Assembly: GCA_948468465.1 (NCBI GenBank)
Contig: CAOKJJ010000046.1
Span: 1-31,368, forward strand
Length of the DNA: 31,368 nt
Source of the DNA: an uncultured Eubacterium sp.
GTDB taxonomy: Bacteria; Bacillota_A; Clostridia; Lachnospirales; Lachnospiraceae
Reading direction: 5' to 3'
Within the stretch, counting starts at the first letter, position 1. Each line of letters begins with the position of its first letter. This document shows positions 8,505-16,378 of this stretch, in pieces. The notes under the pieces are model-generated. The model was not told where the DNA came from, searched no databases, and worked only from the letters and a program-made list of their open reading frames with translations. The position numbers were made by a program, and so were the translations under genes.

Positions 8505-8693
8505 TTAACAATTTCCTTTAAATGTTTTTGTTATATGAATAGACGCATATGCTGTGGAAATCGCCACACATACAGGTGTTGTTGTCTCACCTTCCATATC
8601 TCCTGCACCCTGTACTTCTGCCATTTCAGAAATAGTCAAATCCTCAAATGCTTCCCCTGATACCTCATTCGTTTTTTTGTTTTCGTCTTTCAT
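8505..8693 (-). CDS. lanA: Lanthipeptide precursor, cytolysin large-subunit-like start
   Basis: A 62-residue peptide with leader block AFEDLTISEMAEVQGA (15-30), then GDMEGE (31-36), and a 26-residue core that begins TTTPVCVAIS, close to the TTPVCAVAA of cytolysin CylLL. The core has eight Ser/Thr and two Cys (42 and 62). A strong AGGAGG is eight bases before ATG 8693. The longer precursor starts 51 bases after its stop, so the two are co-expressed and most likely form a two-component product. The leader hexapeptide is identical to that of its partner, so the same proteases should act on both. The short core lacks the extended middle of CylLL. Confidence 0.92.
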   Translation of the reverse strand: MKDENKKTNEVSGEAFEDLTISEMAEVQGAGDMEGETTTPVCVAISTAYASIHITKTFKGNC

Positions 8694-8741
8694 TTCTTTT
8701 CCTCCTGTTTTTTAATTTTTATTAGTTTTAACTGGTATACT

Positions 8742-8757
8742 GCTGCCAAAAGGCAGC
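8742..8757 (-). other. Hairpin between lanM (unit B) and its precursors
   Basis: A GCTGCC-AAAA-GGCAGC hairpin lies 50-70 bases after the LanM stop and 48 bases before the first precursor start. No T run follows on the minus strand, so it is not a normal terminator. A processing or stabilising element for the precursor mRNA is possible. I could not find a convincing separate promoter here. Confidence 0.45.
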
Positions 8758-8807
8758 TAGTAACCAAAAAACATACAATTTACAAACATATGCATGCACC
8801 ACCTATC

Positions 8808-11800
8808 TTATTTGTCAAGGCCAAGGATATTCGGAACCCCTGGATCCGTTTCTTTTAATAATCCATATCCCACTCCTGTCAGCCCTGTCATTAATCCCAA
8901 AACACATTTTCCATCAAATACATTTAATTCAACGCCCTTATGAAAAATATTTTGGAGCGTTTTCGATCGTAAAATATCTATTTTTCTTTGCATCGTTTCC
9001 GGAACTATTTCTAATTTCTGCACTTCCTTTAAGAACAAAAATCTTCCCATATTTCCATGGCAAATGCCAGCCTCTTTCATTTCAGCATTCAGGACATTGT
9101 CCAGGCAGCTGAATAAATCCTTTCTAACCTGCTCGTCATCAAATCCACACTTTAACAAGTATAGCCTGCTTAAACCGATCCCTGTTGTTCCATGGCACCA
9201 GTACGAAACCGCGTTCTTTCCTTCCCGCAAATCTTTCCAGACCCCTCCATCAAAAAACTGGTTTTCCATTTTTAAATATTTTTTCACACGATCGCGGTGC
9301 TTTTCATTTCCTGTGATACAAAACAGCGAATAAGAAGCATAGATCATTCCCGAAAAACCATGGGCAAATCCACAGAGTTTTACTTCTTCTTTATCCCAAA
9401 CATTGGATAACATCTCCGCTTTCTCTAAAAAATGCCGTCTTTTTGTTAACTCATAGTAATTCAGCAGCACCTGGATCAATCCGCTGACTCCATTTACCCA
9501 ATCCGCTTTCACAGTCTGATCGATTTCATTTGCGAGATCAGCTAACAAATTTTCCGCTAACAACAAGTCTTCTTCCTTCTCTTCAAGCTTATATTTGTGA
9601 TACAATGGATAAAGGACTGAATACTTGCCATCATACGCGCTGATGACTGGATTTTTATCTTTTTTCTTCGGCATCTTAAATATGCTTTTTTCCAGTGCAG
9701 ATTTTAAAGTTTGTGCTTTTTCGTCCGAATAGATTTTTGTGTAGTATAAAATAAAAAGATATATACCGCTTAACCCATCATAAAACTCGATTTTTAATGC
9801 ATCATAGTCTAATGTGCCGTCTAACTCATACAAAAAATCTTCAAACGCGACAAACTTTTTCTCTGTGTCGAACTTCGCACGGCTATATACGAGATTTACT
9901 ATATTTTTTAACGCTTCATCTATGGAAGTTCCTATATGGATTACTTCTTTTTGCATCTTATGAATACCGAGTGACAATTCCAGACGAAGCTTTTGATATG
10001 CATATTCTTTTTCATCAAAATTTTGAATCGTCTTTTTCACACGTTCTATCGCTGTTCCTTCATAGTAGTTAGAAAGGATGCTGTGATCACTTGTTATTAA
10101 ATCCGGTGATGATGTGTTATTAAAAAATATTGGTACATCATCTGCTAATAAATCTTTGATCTCCGGTAATATCGCCGCCTTATTCTTATACTCAAATGCC
10201 CACAGATTATCAAAAAGCTTTTCCCTTTCTATGTAATCTTTCATACATTTCGGATGATAGCCATAGCCAAGCATATCCATGTATTTTTGAGTCGTCTTAA
10301 TGACATTGCGCACAACAACGTCAGAGAAAATGTTTTCAATGATCAAAGTAATTTCATCGGCATGTTCCATGAAATACCGGCAAATCTCATCAAATCCTTT
10401 GACTACTTCCGGTTTGTACTGTTTTGCATTGACTTCTTTTCCATCAAAGACAGGAATATTGTTTGAACCGCTCAATTCATACTCCGTGTACGCAAACTTC
10501 ACCTCATCCGTATTTTCATGAACTATGCTTAATCCCTTATACGGAGATTTTTGTTTGCTGCCGTCAAAGGCGCTGATATTGATCCCTCTCCTTTTCGGCG
10601 CTCCCTCCACCAATGGTTCAATGCGGTTTTCATAAGCTTTGAACGGCAGAAGCGCCGTTGATAACACCGAACCATATTTTCTTACTGACAGCTGCACATA
10701 GGGATTATCTGACCGTTTGATCGGACTTTCGTTTTGAATCAGTGTTTCAACATCTATCAGCACTGGAAATTCTCCATGCGCAATAACATTTTCATAATGA
10801 AAGTCGTTTCCGCATAGCAAATAACCAAGCGCGACATATTCTCCAAACCGATGATAAAATTTTCTAATCTCTTCTTGTGATTTACATTCTTCATTTGACA
10901 CAAATTCTTCAATGCAATATTTTTCTTTTCGGATTCTTTTTATTTTATAAAATTTTTTCCCAGTCTGTTTTTCCAGGTAAGATAAAAAATGCTGAAATCT
11001 TTCTCCAATTTCCAGATCTTTATATTTGAATGCAAACCGCTGGCCATTCATATCAAACAAAATAACCGTTTTACCCTTTGCGTGGCTGTCCCCTGCCCCA
11101 ACAGAAATATCTGAAAGTTTATACGGCGCAGACAGAGAAAATTCAGTTTTAAATTCAGGCAAAGATTGTTGAATACCATCTATAAATGCTTTGTAGTTGT
11201 CTATATGGAATAAAACCCGTTCCGTCAGCAGTCGAAACAATACCGGATAATCTTCATAAAACTCCAGCATTGCAGGCTTACTGCCGAACCTCTTTTTCAT
11301 ATAATAGATAAACCGTTCTTCTGATGTCTCTCCCTTAAAATCACATTTCTGCTTTTGCTCATGCAAATCATAAACCAGCGTCTTTGAAGCAGTCCGCAAA
11401 AACTCTTCAGCTAAGTGTATGAGAAAAGCATCATTTCCGGATATCGAGAAATCGCTGACCGCAACTTCCTGCATCTTGTTTTTCATATAATACAAAAACG
11501 GACGTAACGCATAAGAAAAGTCAATAACTGCCGGTGTATCACGGTAAATACTATCATCAGCAAAAATCTCTGCTGCTTTTTGATACCAGAAATTCCCTTT
11601 TGTTTCTTCTGCTAAAAAATCTATATCAGATTCCTCTAACGGCTTGATGGCCAAATTAAATTTTTCGCGAGTCATCCCTTTTTCATGCAGTGACATATCG
11701 AATAATTCTTCTGTACATAGTGATTTTCTGGATAACCACTTTGATAAATGATCATGCATCACCTTTTGATCATAACGAGCTGATAATAAGCTGGCTCTTT

Positions 11801-11837
11801 CCTGAACAGAAGTTGCATAGGCTAATATTCGTTTCAT
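8808..11837 (-). CDS. lanM: Class II lanthipeptide synthetase LanM, CylM-like (unit B)
   Basis: A 1009-residue, full-length LanM. The kinase/lyase domain shows GDSHAKGKT (D250, H252), the ATP-site Lys near 271-273, and GNDFHYENVIAHGEFPVLIDVETL. In that last stretch D345, H347, N350, D362 and E364 correspond to the catalytic residues known in CylM (D347, H349, N352, D364, E366). The cyclase has GFAHGFSG, WCHG (C881) and CHG (C926, H927) for zinc. Start ATG 11837 has GAGG about ten bases before it and a good promoter further up. It is the first gene of unit B, ahead of the two cytolysin-like precursors, which are its obvious substrates. It may also modify the precursor at 12128-12313, which shares the same leader block. 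Confidence 0.95.
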   Translation of the reverse strand: MKRILAYATSVQERASLLSARYDQKVMHDHLSKWLSRKSLCTEELFDMSLHEKGMTREKFNLAIKPLEESDIDFLAEETKGNFWYQKAAEIFADDSIYRDTPAVIDFSYALRPFLYYMKNKMQEVAVSDFSISGNDAFLIHLAEEFLRTASKTLVYDLHEQKQKCDFKGETSEERFIYYMKKRFGSKPAMLEFYEDYPVLFRLLTERVLFHIDNYKAFIDGIQQSLPEFKTEFSLSAPYKLSDISVGAGDSHAKGKTVILFDMNGQRFAFKYKDLEIGERFQHFLSYLEKQTGKKFYKIKRIRKEKYCIEEFVSNEECKSQEEIRKFYHRFGEYVALGYLLCGNDFHYENVIAHGEFPVLIDVETLIQNESPIKRSDNPYVQLSVRKYGSVLSTALLPFKAYENRIEPLVEGAPKRRGINISAFDGSKQKSPYKGLSIVHENTDEVKFAYTEYELSGSNNIPVFDGKEVNAKQYKPEVVKGFDEICRYFMEHADEITLIIENIFSDVVVRNVIKTTQKYMDMLGYGYHPKCMKDYIEREKLFDNLWAFEYKNKAAILPEIKDLLADDVPIFFNNTSSPDLITSDHSILSNYYEGTAIERVKKTIQNFDEKEYAYQKLRLELSLGIHKMQKEVIHIGTSIDEALKNIVNLVYSRAKFDTEKKFVAFEDFLYELDGTLDYDALKIEFYDGLSGIYLFILYYTKIYSDEKAQTLKSALEKSIFKMPKKKDKNPVISAYDGKYSVLYPLYHKYKLEEKEEDLLLAENLLADLANEIDQTVKADWVNGVSGLIQVLLNYYELTKRRHFLEKAEMLSNVWDKEEVKLCGFAHGFSGMIYASYSLFCITGNEKHRDRVKKYLKMENQFFDGGVWKDLREGKNAVSYWCHGTTGIGLSRLYLLKCGFDDEQVRKDLFSCLDNVLNAEMKEAGICHGNMGRFLFLKEVQKLEIVPETMQRKIDILRSKTLQNIFHKGVELNVFDGKCVLGLMTGLTGVGYGLLKETDPGVPNILGLDK

Positions 11838-11909
11838 AGATATACATCCTCTTTCTTTTTATCTTAAACAAGATTGTCGTTTGACTGTGCTTTCAATTTC
11901 TATATACAT

Positions 11910-11938
11910 ATAGTATTCTATTTTTTTATAAATGTCAA
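11910..11938 (-). promoter_or_regulatory. Promoter of unit B (lanM)
   Basis: A perfect TTGACA (11933-11938), a 17-base spacer and TACTAT (11910-11915) on the minus strand, about 75 bases before the LanM start. Two runs of seven A on the coding strand, 21 bases apart, flank the -35. Confidence 0.8.
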
Positions 11939-11950
11939 GTATTTTTTTCA
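11933..11950 (-). repeat. 18-bp promoter element shared with the lanT operon
   Basis: This 18-mer on the plus strand, TGTCAAGTATTTTTTTCA, differs by one base from 21096-21113 (TGTAAAGTATTTTTTTCA). In both cases the first six bases are the -35 box of a minus-strand promoter. That gives the unit B and lanT promoters the same -35 context. Confidence 0.65.
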
Positions 11951-12065
11951 TTTTATTATATATTTCTTTCTTTGTAATATAAATATATTATTTTTTGCAT
12001 ATAATATCTTTCATTTTGAAATAAAGTCATCATGTTTACAGCTATATAAAGAAATCTATCTGCAT

Positions 12066-12110
12066 ACAAAAAAGAACGCCTGCCTGTTCACAGTAAAAGC
12101 GTCCTTTTTT
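12066..12110 (-). terminator. Terminator after the precursor at 12128-12313
   Basis: An 11-12 bp stem (12068-12079 with 12099-12110, one G-T pair) begins about 17 bases after the precursor stop and is followed by a run of T on the minus strand. It isolates this peptide gene from the unit B promoter. Confidence 0.8.
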
Positions 12111-12127
12111 CTGTCATCCTTATATCC

Positions 12128-12313
12128 TTATTTGCAAGTATAAGGATTCTTTGATGTAAGTATTGTTGTGAAGGCTCCTATATCCTCAGGGGACACATCA
12201 CCGCTGCCTTGTATTTTCTTCATCTCCTCCGGGGTCAAATCTTCAAACTTTTTTCCCAAAGTATCCATATCAGAACTTTCTCCTTGCAGCTGACTCTTTT
12301 TTTCTTGATCCAT
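12128..12313 (-). CDS. lanA: Lanthipeptide precursor with single-Cys core
   Basis: A 61-residue peptide. The leader block KFEDLTPEEMKKIQGS (22-37) and GDVSPE (38-43) are very close to cytolysin (FEELSVEEMEAIQGS, GDVQAE). The core is DIGAFTTILTSKNPYTCK, 18 residues with five Ser/Thr and only one Cys, so at most one thioether ring can form and several dehydro-residues would remain unless reduced. It has its own promoter and terminator and diverges from the third LanM, its likely partner; the unit B LanM is the alternative. The ribosome site GGGAGGAGG is rather far from the ATG (12 bases from AGGAGG). The product type is unclear: a partner peptide, a regulatory peptide, or an unusual linear dehydrated peptide. 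Confidence 0.85.
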   Translation of the reverse strand: MDQEKKSQLQGESSDMDTLGKKFEDLTPEEMKKIQGSGDVSPEDIGAFTTILTSKNPYTCK

Positions 12314-12356
12314 CTCGTAACCGCACCTCCTCCCTTACGCAGATTTGTATGACTCC

Positions 12357-12385
12357 ATCGTACTCTATTTTTTTCATTTTGTCAA
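12357..12385 (-). promoter_or_regulatory. Promoter of the single-Cys precursor
   Basis: TTGACA (12380-12385), a 17-base spacer and TACGAT (12357-12362) on the minus strand, about 45 bases before the ATG. The spacer resembles that of the unit B promoter (both contain AAAAAAATAGA). Confidence 0.8.
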
Positions 12386-12471
12386 TTTATTTTTTCTTTT
12401 TCATATAAATATTTTATATTTAGAAATATATTTCTTTCTTTTTAAAGATTTATGATCCATGGAGCACCAAC

Positions 12472-12501
12472 TTTACTTTTGGATTTACTTAATGATATAA
12501 T
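12472..12501 (+). promoter_or_regulatory. Promoter of unit C (third lanM)
   Basis: TTTACT (12472-12477), an 18-base spacer and TATAAT (12496-12501), 50 bases before the ATG. The same TTTACTTTT sequence forms the -35 region of the promoter at 15580-15608. Confidence 0.65.
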
Positions 12502-12550
12502 TTAATTGTATTGCTTTATAACGAAATATCAAATTATGGAAAGGAGAAGT

Positions 12551-15538
12551 ATGGCAAGGTCATACTGCAAAGATGAATTTATGATACTTAACAACGAATA
12601 TCTTTTCGGATATGCCACTACTATGGAAGAGCGTATACACGTTCTATCCATATCATCAGAAAACCATTCGCTGACGCATTTAAAAAAATGGAAAAACAGA
12701 AAAAGCCTTTTATCGGATTCCGATTTTGAACGTATGCTTTCACTCAGAAATATTTCCGAAGTCGAATACGATTTGGCAGTATCTCCTTTAAATGAATCTT
12801 CCCTGAGACAATTATTCTCATTTGTCCAAAAGCAGGAATGGTACAACATTCATAAAAAAATTTTTTCCATCACAAGAACCTGCACGCCTGCTTCCATAGA
12901 AGCAGCATTGTATTTTCATGTAAAATTTTATATGGATTTCATTTCCGGACTTTCAACGAAATACAAGGAAATAGCTTTTGACGATTCCTGCCTGACTGCA
13001 ATTGAAAAAAATATAACAACGCAGCTTATGAATCTTGCCAGAAAAACAATTGTATGGGATGTGCATGCAAAATTAGAGAACACTTATAAAGAACGGCAAA
13101 CCGATAAAGAATCCCTCAAATATTATCTCCATCAAAGATTTCGTGATAATTGCGCAGAGTACTTTTTCCTTGAATATCCTACACTTACCCGGCTGCTCGC
13201 AGAACGTATCATGAACCAGATGAATAATCTGCAGATCATCATAGATTCTCTGCATCATTATCACAGTGAAATAACAAGTCTTTTTGGAATAACTTTGCCA
13301 TTTACTCTAAATACAATACAGTTCCAAAAAGGCGACAGCCACAACAAAGGCAAAACTGCCACAATATTAAAAATAAATCATGTTCCACTTGTATATAAAT
13401 TTCGCAGCAATCAGATACTTCATAATTATAACGAGCTATTAACGTTTCTGGAAAAGAAACATGCGGATTTTCATCCCTATAAAATTGTTCACCTGTCAGG
13501 AAAGGACTTTTGTATCGAAGAATTTATAGAAAATGAAAGCTGTACGGATGAAAACAGTATCATAGAATATTACAAAAACTACGGACATCTGGCGGCTCTC
13601 ACATACTGGCTGGGTTCCTCTGACCTGCACAGTGAAAACTTAATTGCCAAAGGTACCTATCCAGTCCTTATTGACGTTGAAACACTTTTAAGTGCACAAG
13701 AGCAAAGAATTTATTCTGATGACTTTACAAAAATAAAATACTTTGAATCCCATTCTGCCGTAAGCACCGGTATGCTTCCTATGGAAAAATACTGGAAAAA
13801 GCAAATTGATTTCAGCGCGCTAAACGGCATCAGGCAGAAACTTCCATATAAAGTCAGAAAATTACTCCACGAAGACAGCAGCAAAATTGCTTTTGCATTG
13901 TGCGACGCATATTCACAACCGGCAGATAATGTACCAAAATTAAATGGCAAACGCGTTACATACGAACACTATTGCGGCTACATCCAAAAATCGTTTGAGG
14001 AAATGCTCGTATGGCTAAAGCATCACGAAAACGACATAGACCACTTCATCCAAAACAAATTTTATGGAACGAAAGTCCGCATTGTTTTAAGGGACACGCA
14101 GGATTATTATAATTTCCTGGACTTTTCCACTCATCCGTCCTGCATGGTAGATTACATTGAACGGGAAAAAATATTTGAAAATCTATGGAATCATTCATTT
14201 GTCGATTCCAACATCGTATTACAGGAAGTTCAGGCTCTGTATAGGCATGATATCCCTTATTTTTATACGTTCACCCATTCCAGAGACATTTTTTCGCTTG
14301 ACGGCAGCATTGCAGATTACTTTTCACACGATATTATGGCCACATTGAGAAAACATCATGCTTTTATCAACCCATACAATATTGATTATTCCACATTTTT
14401 ATTAGGAGAAAGCCTTGACTGTTTATCTTCAGCATGCAGACCTGTTTCTGTCCGCTCCCGCAAAGCAAGCGGCAGTCCCTGGATAGACAAAGCAAATGAC
14501 ATAGCGTCCAAAATATTAGATACCGTAATTGTTAACACAAAAGAAAATGCCGTATTATGGCCCGAACCATGTAATCACGGGGAAAAGCTTTTGATAGACT
14601 ATCCCGATGCAAACCTTTATCACGGCACCGCCGGACTATTTGTATTTTTCTATCATCTAAACAAACTCAGTCCGGACAGCAATTATAAACAAATACTTCA
14701 AATTCTCGAACATGAAGTATTTGCCGCAAGTCATGCAAGCGAATTAGAAAGTGCCTTTTATGGAACGTCCTGTAAGATTACAGCTGCGTTTGCTGCCTAT
14801 CACTTTGATAAAGACAAAAAATTTTATGATTATATAACACAATATCTTTCAGAAGCAAAAGCGTATGCCTCCCATATCAAATCCTGGGATTGGATACGGG
14901 GAAAAAGCGGCTTGATCGCACTGTTAGTTACAATATATGAAGAATGCCCGCTTCCAATGATCAATGACCTACTTAAAATACTGCTTTCAGATATCGAGGA
15001 TATGAATGTCTCTGAAATCGGATTTGCTCATGGCTGCAGCGGAATCTTATATGCTCTGTTACGTGCAAATACAATCTTGTCCGATGCGAATATAGATCAT
15101 AAAATATTGGAATTATATCAAAAAACAGAAACTCATTTGCAGACAGATCAGCAGTATTCACCTGCATGGTGTAACGGAACTATGGGGATTAACAAAGCGC
15201 TGTCTGAGTTTTTAAAACAGCATCCGGACAGCCATGTAAATTTTATCCGTCCTGCAAGAGGCTATACCCAGAACAACTCCTGTATCTGCCATGGCACATT
15301 CAGCGGCATTTCATCAGCATGTGATTTACTACGTGCAGGACAAATTTCAGATCAGATTTTCAGAAAAAAAGCAGAAGAGTTTGCACGTAAAGAGATTGTT
15401 TTGTGTGGATACAAAAGATTTGTCCCATTAGGGCTCTTCAGCGGATTGGCTGGTATTGGTTACCAACTTATACGTTGTATCTGTCCGTACAATACGCTTG
15501 ACCTGTTGTTTTTTGATTCAAACTCAAACTCTTGTTAA
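12551..15538 (+). CDS. lanM: Class II lanthipeptide synthetase LanM (unit C)
   Basis: A full-length LanM of 995 residues from the ATG at 12551, chosen because AAGGAG (12541-12546) is directly before it; the frame opens at 12506 but with no ribosome site, and ATG 12581 is a weaker alternative. Kinase/lyase motifs are GDSHNKGKT and SSDLHSENLIAKGTYPVLID. The cyclase has GFAHGCSG, WCNG (C874) and CHG (C913, H914). The N-terminal LFGYATTMEERIHVL matches LAYATSVQERASLL of the unit B enzyme, so the two are close paralogues and both carry the N-terminal block that the unit A enzyme lacks. It diverges from the single-Cys precursor and is followed by a small Cys-containing peptide with its own promoter. 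Either could be its substrate. Confidence 0.94.
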   Translation: MARSYCKDEFMILNNEYLFGYATTMEERIHVLSISSENHSLTHLKKWKNRKSLLSDSDFERMLSLRNISEVEYDLAVSPLNESSLRQLFSFVQKQEWYNIHKKIFSITRTCTPASIEAALYFHVKFYMDFISGLSTKYKEIAFDDSCLTAIEKNITTQLMNLARKTIVWDVHAKLENTYKERQTDKESLKYYLHQRFRDNCAEYFFLEYPTLTRLLAERIMNQMNNLQIIIDSLHHYHSEITSLFGITLPFTLNTIQFQKGDSHNKGKTATILKINHVPLVYKFRSNQILHNYNELLTFLEKKHADFHPYKIVHLSGKDFCIEEFIENESCTDENSIIEYYKNYGHLAALTYWLGSSDLHSENLIAKGTYPVLIDVETLLSAQEQRIYSDDFTKIKYFESHSAVSTGMLPMEKYWKKQIDFSALNGIRQKLPYKVRKLLHEDSSKIAFALCDAYSQPADNVPKLNGKRVTYEHYCGYIQKSFEEMLVWLKHHENDIDHFIQNKFYGTKVRIVLRDTQDYYNFLDFSTHPSCMVDYIEREKIFENLWNHSFVDSNIVLQEVQALYRHDIPYFYTFTHSRDIFSLDGSIADYFSHDIMATLRKHHAFINPYNIDYSTFLLGESLDCLSSACRPVSVRSRKASGSPWIDKANDIASKILDTVIVNTKENAVLWPEPCNHGEKLLIDYPDANLYHGTAGLFVFFYHLNKLSPDSNYKQILQILEHEVFAASHASELESAFYGTSCKITAAFAAYHFDKDKKFYDYITQYLSEAKAYASHIKSWDWIRGKSGLIALLVTIYEECPLPMINDLLKILLSDIEDMNVSEIGFAHGCSGILYALLRANTILSDANIDHKILELYQKTETHLQTDQQYSPAWCNGTMGINKALSEFLKQHPDSHVNFIRPARGYTQNNSCICHGTFSGISSACDLLRAGQISDQIFRKKAEEFARKEIVLCGYKRFVPLGLFSGLAGIGYQLIRCICPYNTLDLLFFDSNSNSC

Positions 15539-15579
15539 TTCATTCGAGAAAAATATTTCTTACTTTTACAAATAAATGC

Positions 15580-15608
15580 TTTACTTTTTGAACGAAATAT
15601 TGTATAAT
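15580..15608 (+). promoter_or_regulatory. Promoter of the small peptide gene at 15647
   Basis: TTTACT (15580-15585), a 17-base spacer and TATAAT (15603-15608). The octamer TTACTTTT occurs at 15560-15567 and again at 15581-15588, exactly 21 bases apart, the second copy overlapping the -35. Confidence 0.7.
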
Positions 15609-15646
15609 ATAAAAAATGACAAAAGGTATTGTTTAGGAGGGTAATA

Positions 15647-15823
15647 ATGGAAACAATTACATTAGATAACATTCTTAAAAATTTGGGAAATGCCAAAAAA
15701 CATAACCGTTTCATAGAGGACTCGTTTGAAAATAGTAATATTGAGACTTTATTCCTGTCAAATGACAGTTTACCAAGTTGCTTTACTTGGTTTACTGAAC
15801 TAGGATTTTGTTCGGAACTATAA
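15647..15823 (+). CDS. 58-residue Cys-containing peptide, possible LanM substrate
   Basis: ATG 15647 is the likely start (AGGAGG at 15635-15640); the frame also opens at 15629. The N-terminal half is helical and charged (TLDNILKNLGNAKKHNRF), then an acidic stretch leads into a hydrophobic, Cys- and Thr-containing tail, SLPSCFTWFTELGFCSEL, with C45 and C55. There is no double-glycine site and no GDxxxE hexapeptide, unlike the other precursors. It has its own promoter and a terminator and stands 108 bases after the unit C LanM, so it is a candidate substrate needing a different leader protease. It could instead be a small regulatory or immunity peptide. No family recognised. Confidence 0.7.
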   Translation: METITLDNILKNLGNAKKHNRFIEDSFENSNIETLFLSNDSLPSCFTWFTELGFCSEL

Positions 15824-15842
15824 TAATATTAATTTAAATCAA

Positions 15843-15879
15843 GAATAAAACTTCCATTCTCAGAACGGAGGTTTTATTC
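15843..15879. terminator. Bidirectional terminator-like hairpin
   Basis: A 13-bp stem (15843-15855 with 15867-15879, one G-T pair) lies between two convergent genes, 20 bases after the small peptide and 32 bases before the end of the membrane protein gene on the other strand. T-rich sequence is present on both sides but is interrupted. Confidence 0.7.
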
Positions 15880-15910
15880 TAATTATTATTTGATCCCGAA
15901 AAATACACTT

Positions 15911-16228
15911 TCAGCTAATTTTCTTATATATCACAATTGCAAAAACCTCAATCATAATAACGATATTGTAAATCCATTGAACAATATTCGCTGTTGAAAG
16001 ATAATCTATTTCTATATAGGAAGATATCTTTGCAAAAATATTTACAAACACTATAAACGTAATTGTAGATAAAATGCTTGCTCTTCCAATAATGGCTCTC
16101 CCTCTCTCATCACGAGAGGTATTTACAAATAGTAATATTAATAATAATATAGTGAATACAACAGTAAAAACTACTCCCATTTTAAACAACATACGACTAT
16201 GTGTAAGATTATTAATCGTTTCTAACAT
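15911..16228 (-). CDS. Small membrane protein, copy 1 of tandem pair
   Basis: A 105-residue protein with about three membrane segments and the central motif TSRDERGRAIIGRAS, a pattern of DUF2178-like membrane proteins that often pair with XRE regulators. It is about two-thirds identical to its neighbour at 16379-16696, with the same length and ends (KKIS). It starts two bases after the stop of a partial XRE regulator copy, so it derives from a regulator/membrane-protein operon duplicated in place. The function is unknown. Its position beside lanP makes an immunity role possible but unproven. Confidence 0.75.
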   Translation of the reverse strand: MLETINNLTHSRMLFKMGVVFTVVFTILLLILLFVNTSRDERGRAIIGRASILSTITFIVFVNIFAKISSYIEIDYLSTANIVQWIYNIVIMIEVFAIVIYKKIS

Positions 16229-16230
16229 AT

Positions 16231-16370
16231 TTAGTCCCCCTTATCAAAAATAAATAATTCTTTTATATCCGCTTCTAATATCTGAGAAATTGCATACGCT
16301 AAAAAGTGAAGGATTGTACTTATTTTTCTCCAATTGCATAATTGTTTGTCTGGATACCCCCGCAAGATTT
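16231..16370 (-). pseudogene. Truncated copy of XRE regulator (C-terminal part only)
   Basis: Bases 16233-16370 are identical to 16701-16838, the 3' part of the XRE regulator gene, and include the same T5 frameshift site. The helix-turn-helix N-terminal part is absent: the copy stops within the start of the recognition region and joins directly to the end of the second membrane protein gene. It leaves a stop (16231-16233) two bases before copy 1 of the membrane protein. Confidence 0.85.
16233..16370. repeat. 138-bp perfect direct repeat, copy 1
   Basis: Identical, base for base, to 16701-16838, at an offset of 468 bases. The two copies flank the membrane protein gene at 16379-16696, so recombination between them would remove or multiply that gene. 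Confidence 0.9.
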
Positions 16371-16378
16371 TTATATCT

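Noticed and set aside
8455..8511. N-terminal extension of the long precursor (start 8511)
   Set aside because: It overlaps the other precursor gene and lacks a ribosome site; ATG 8454 has GGAG at eight bases.
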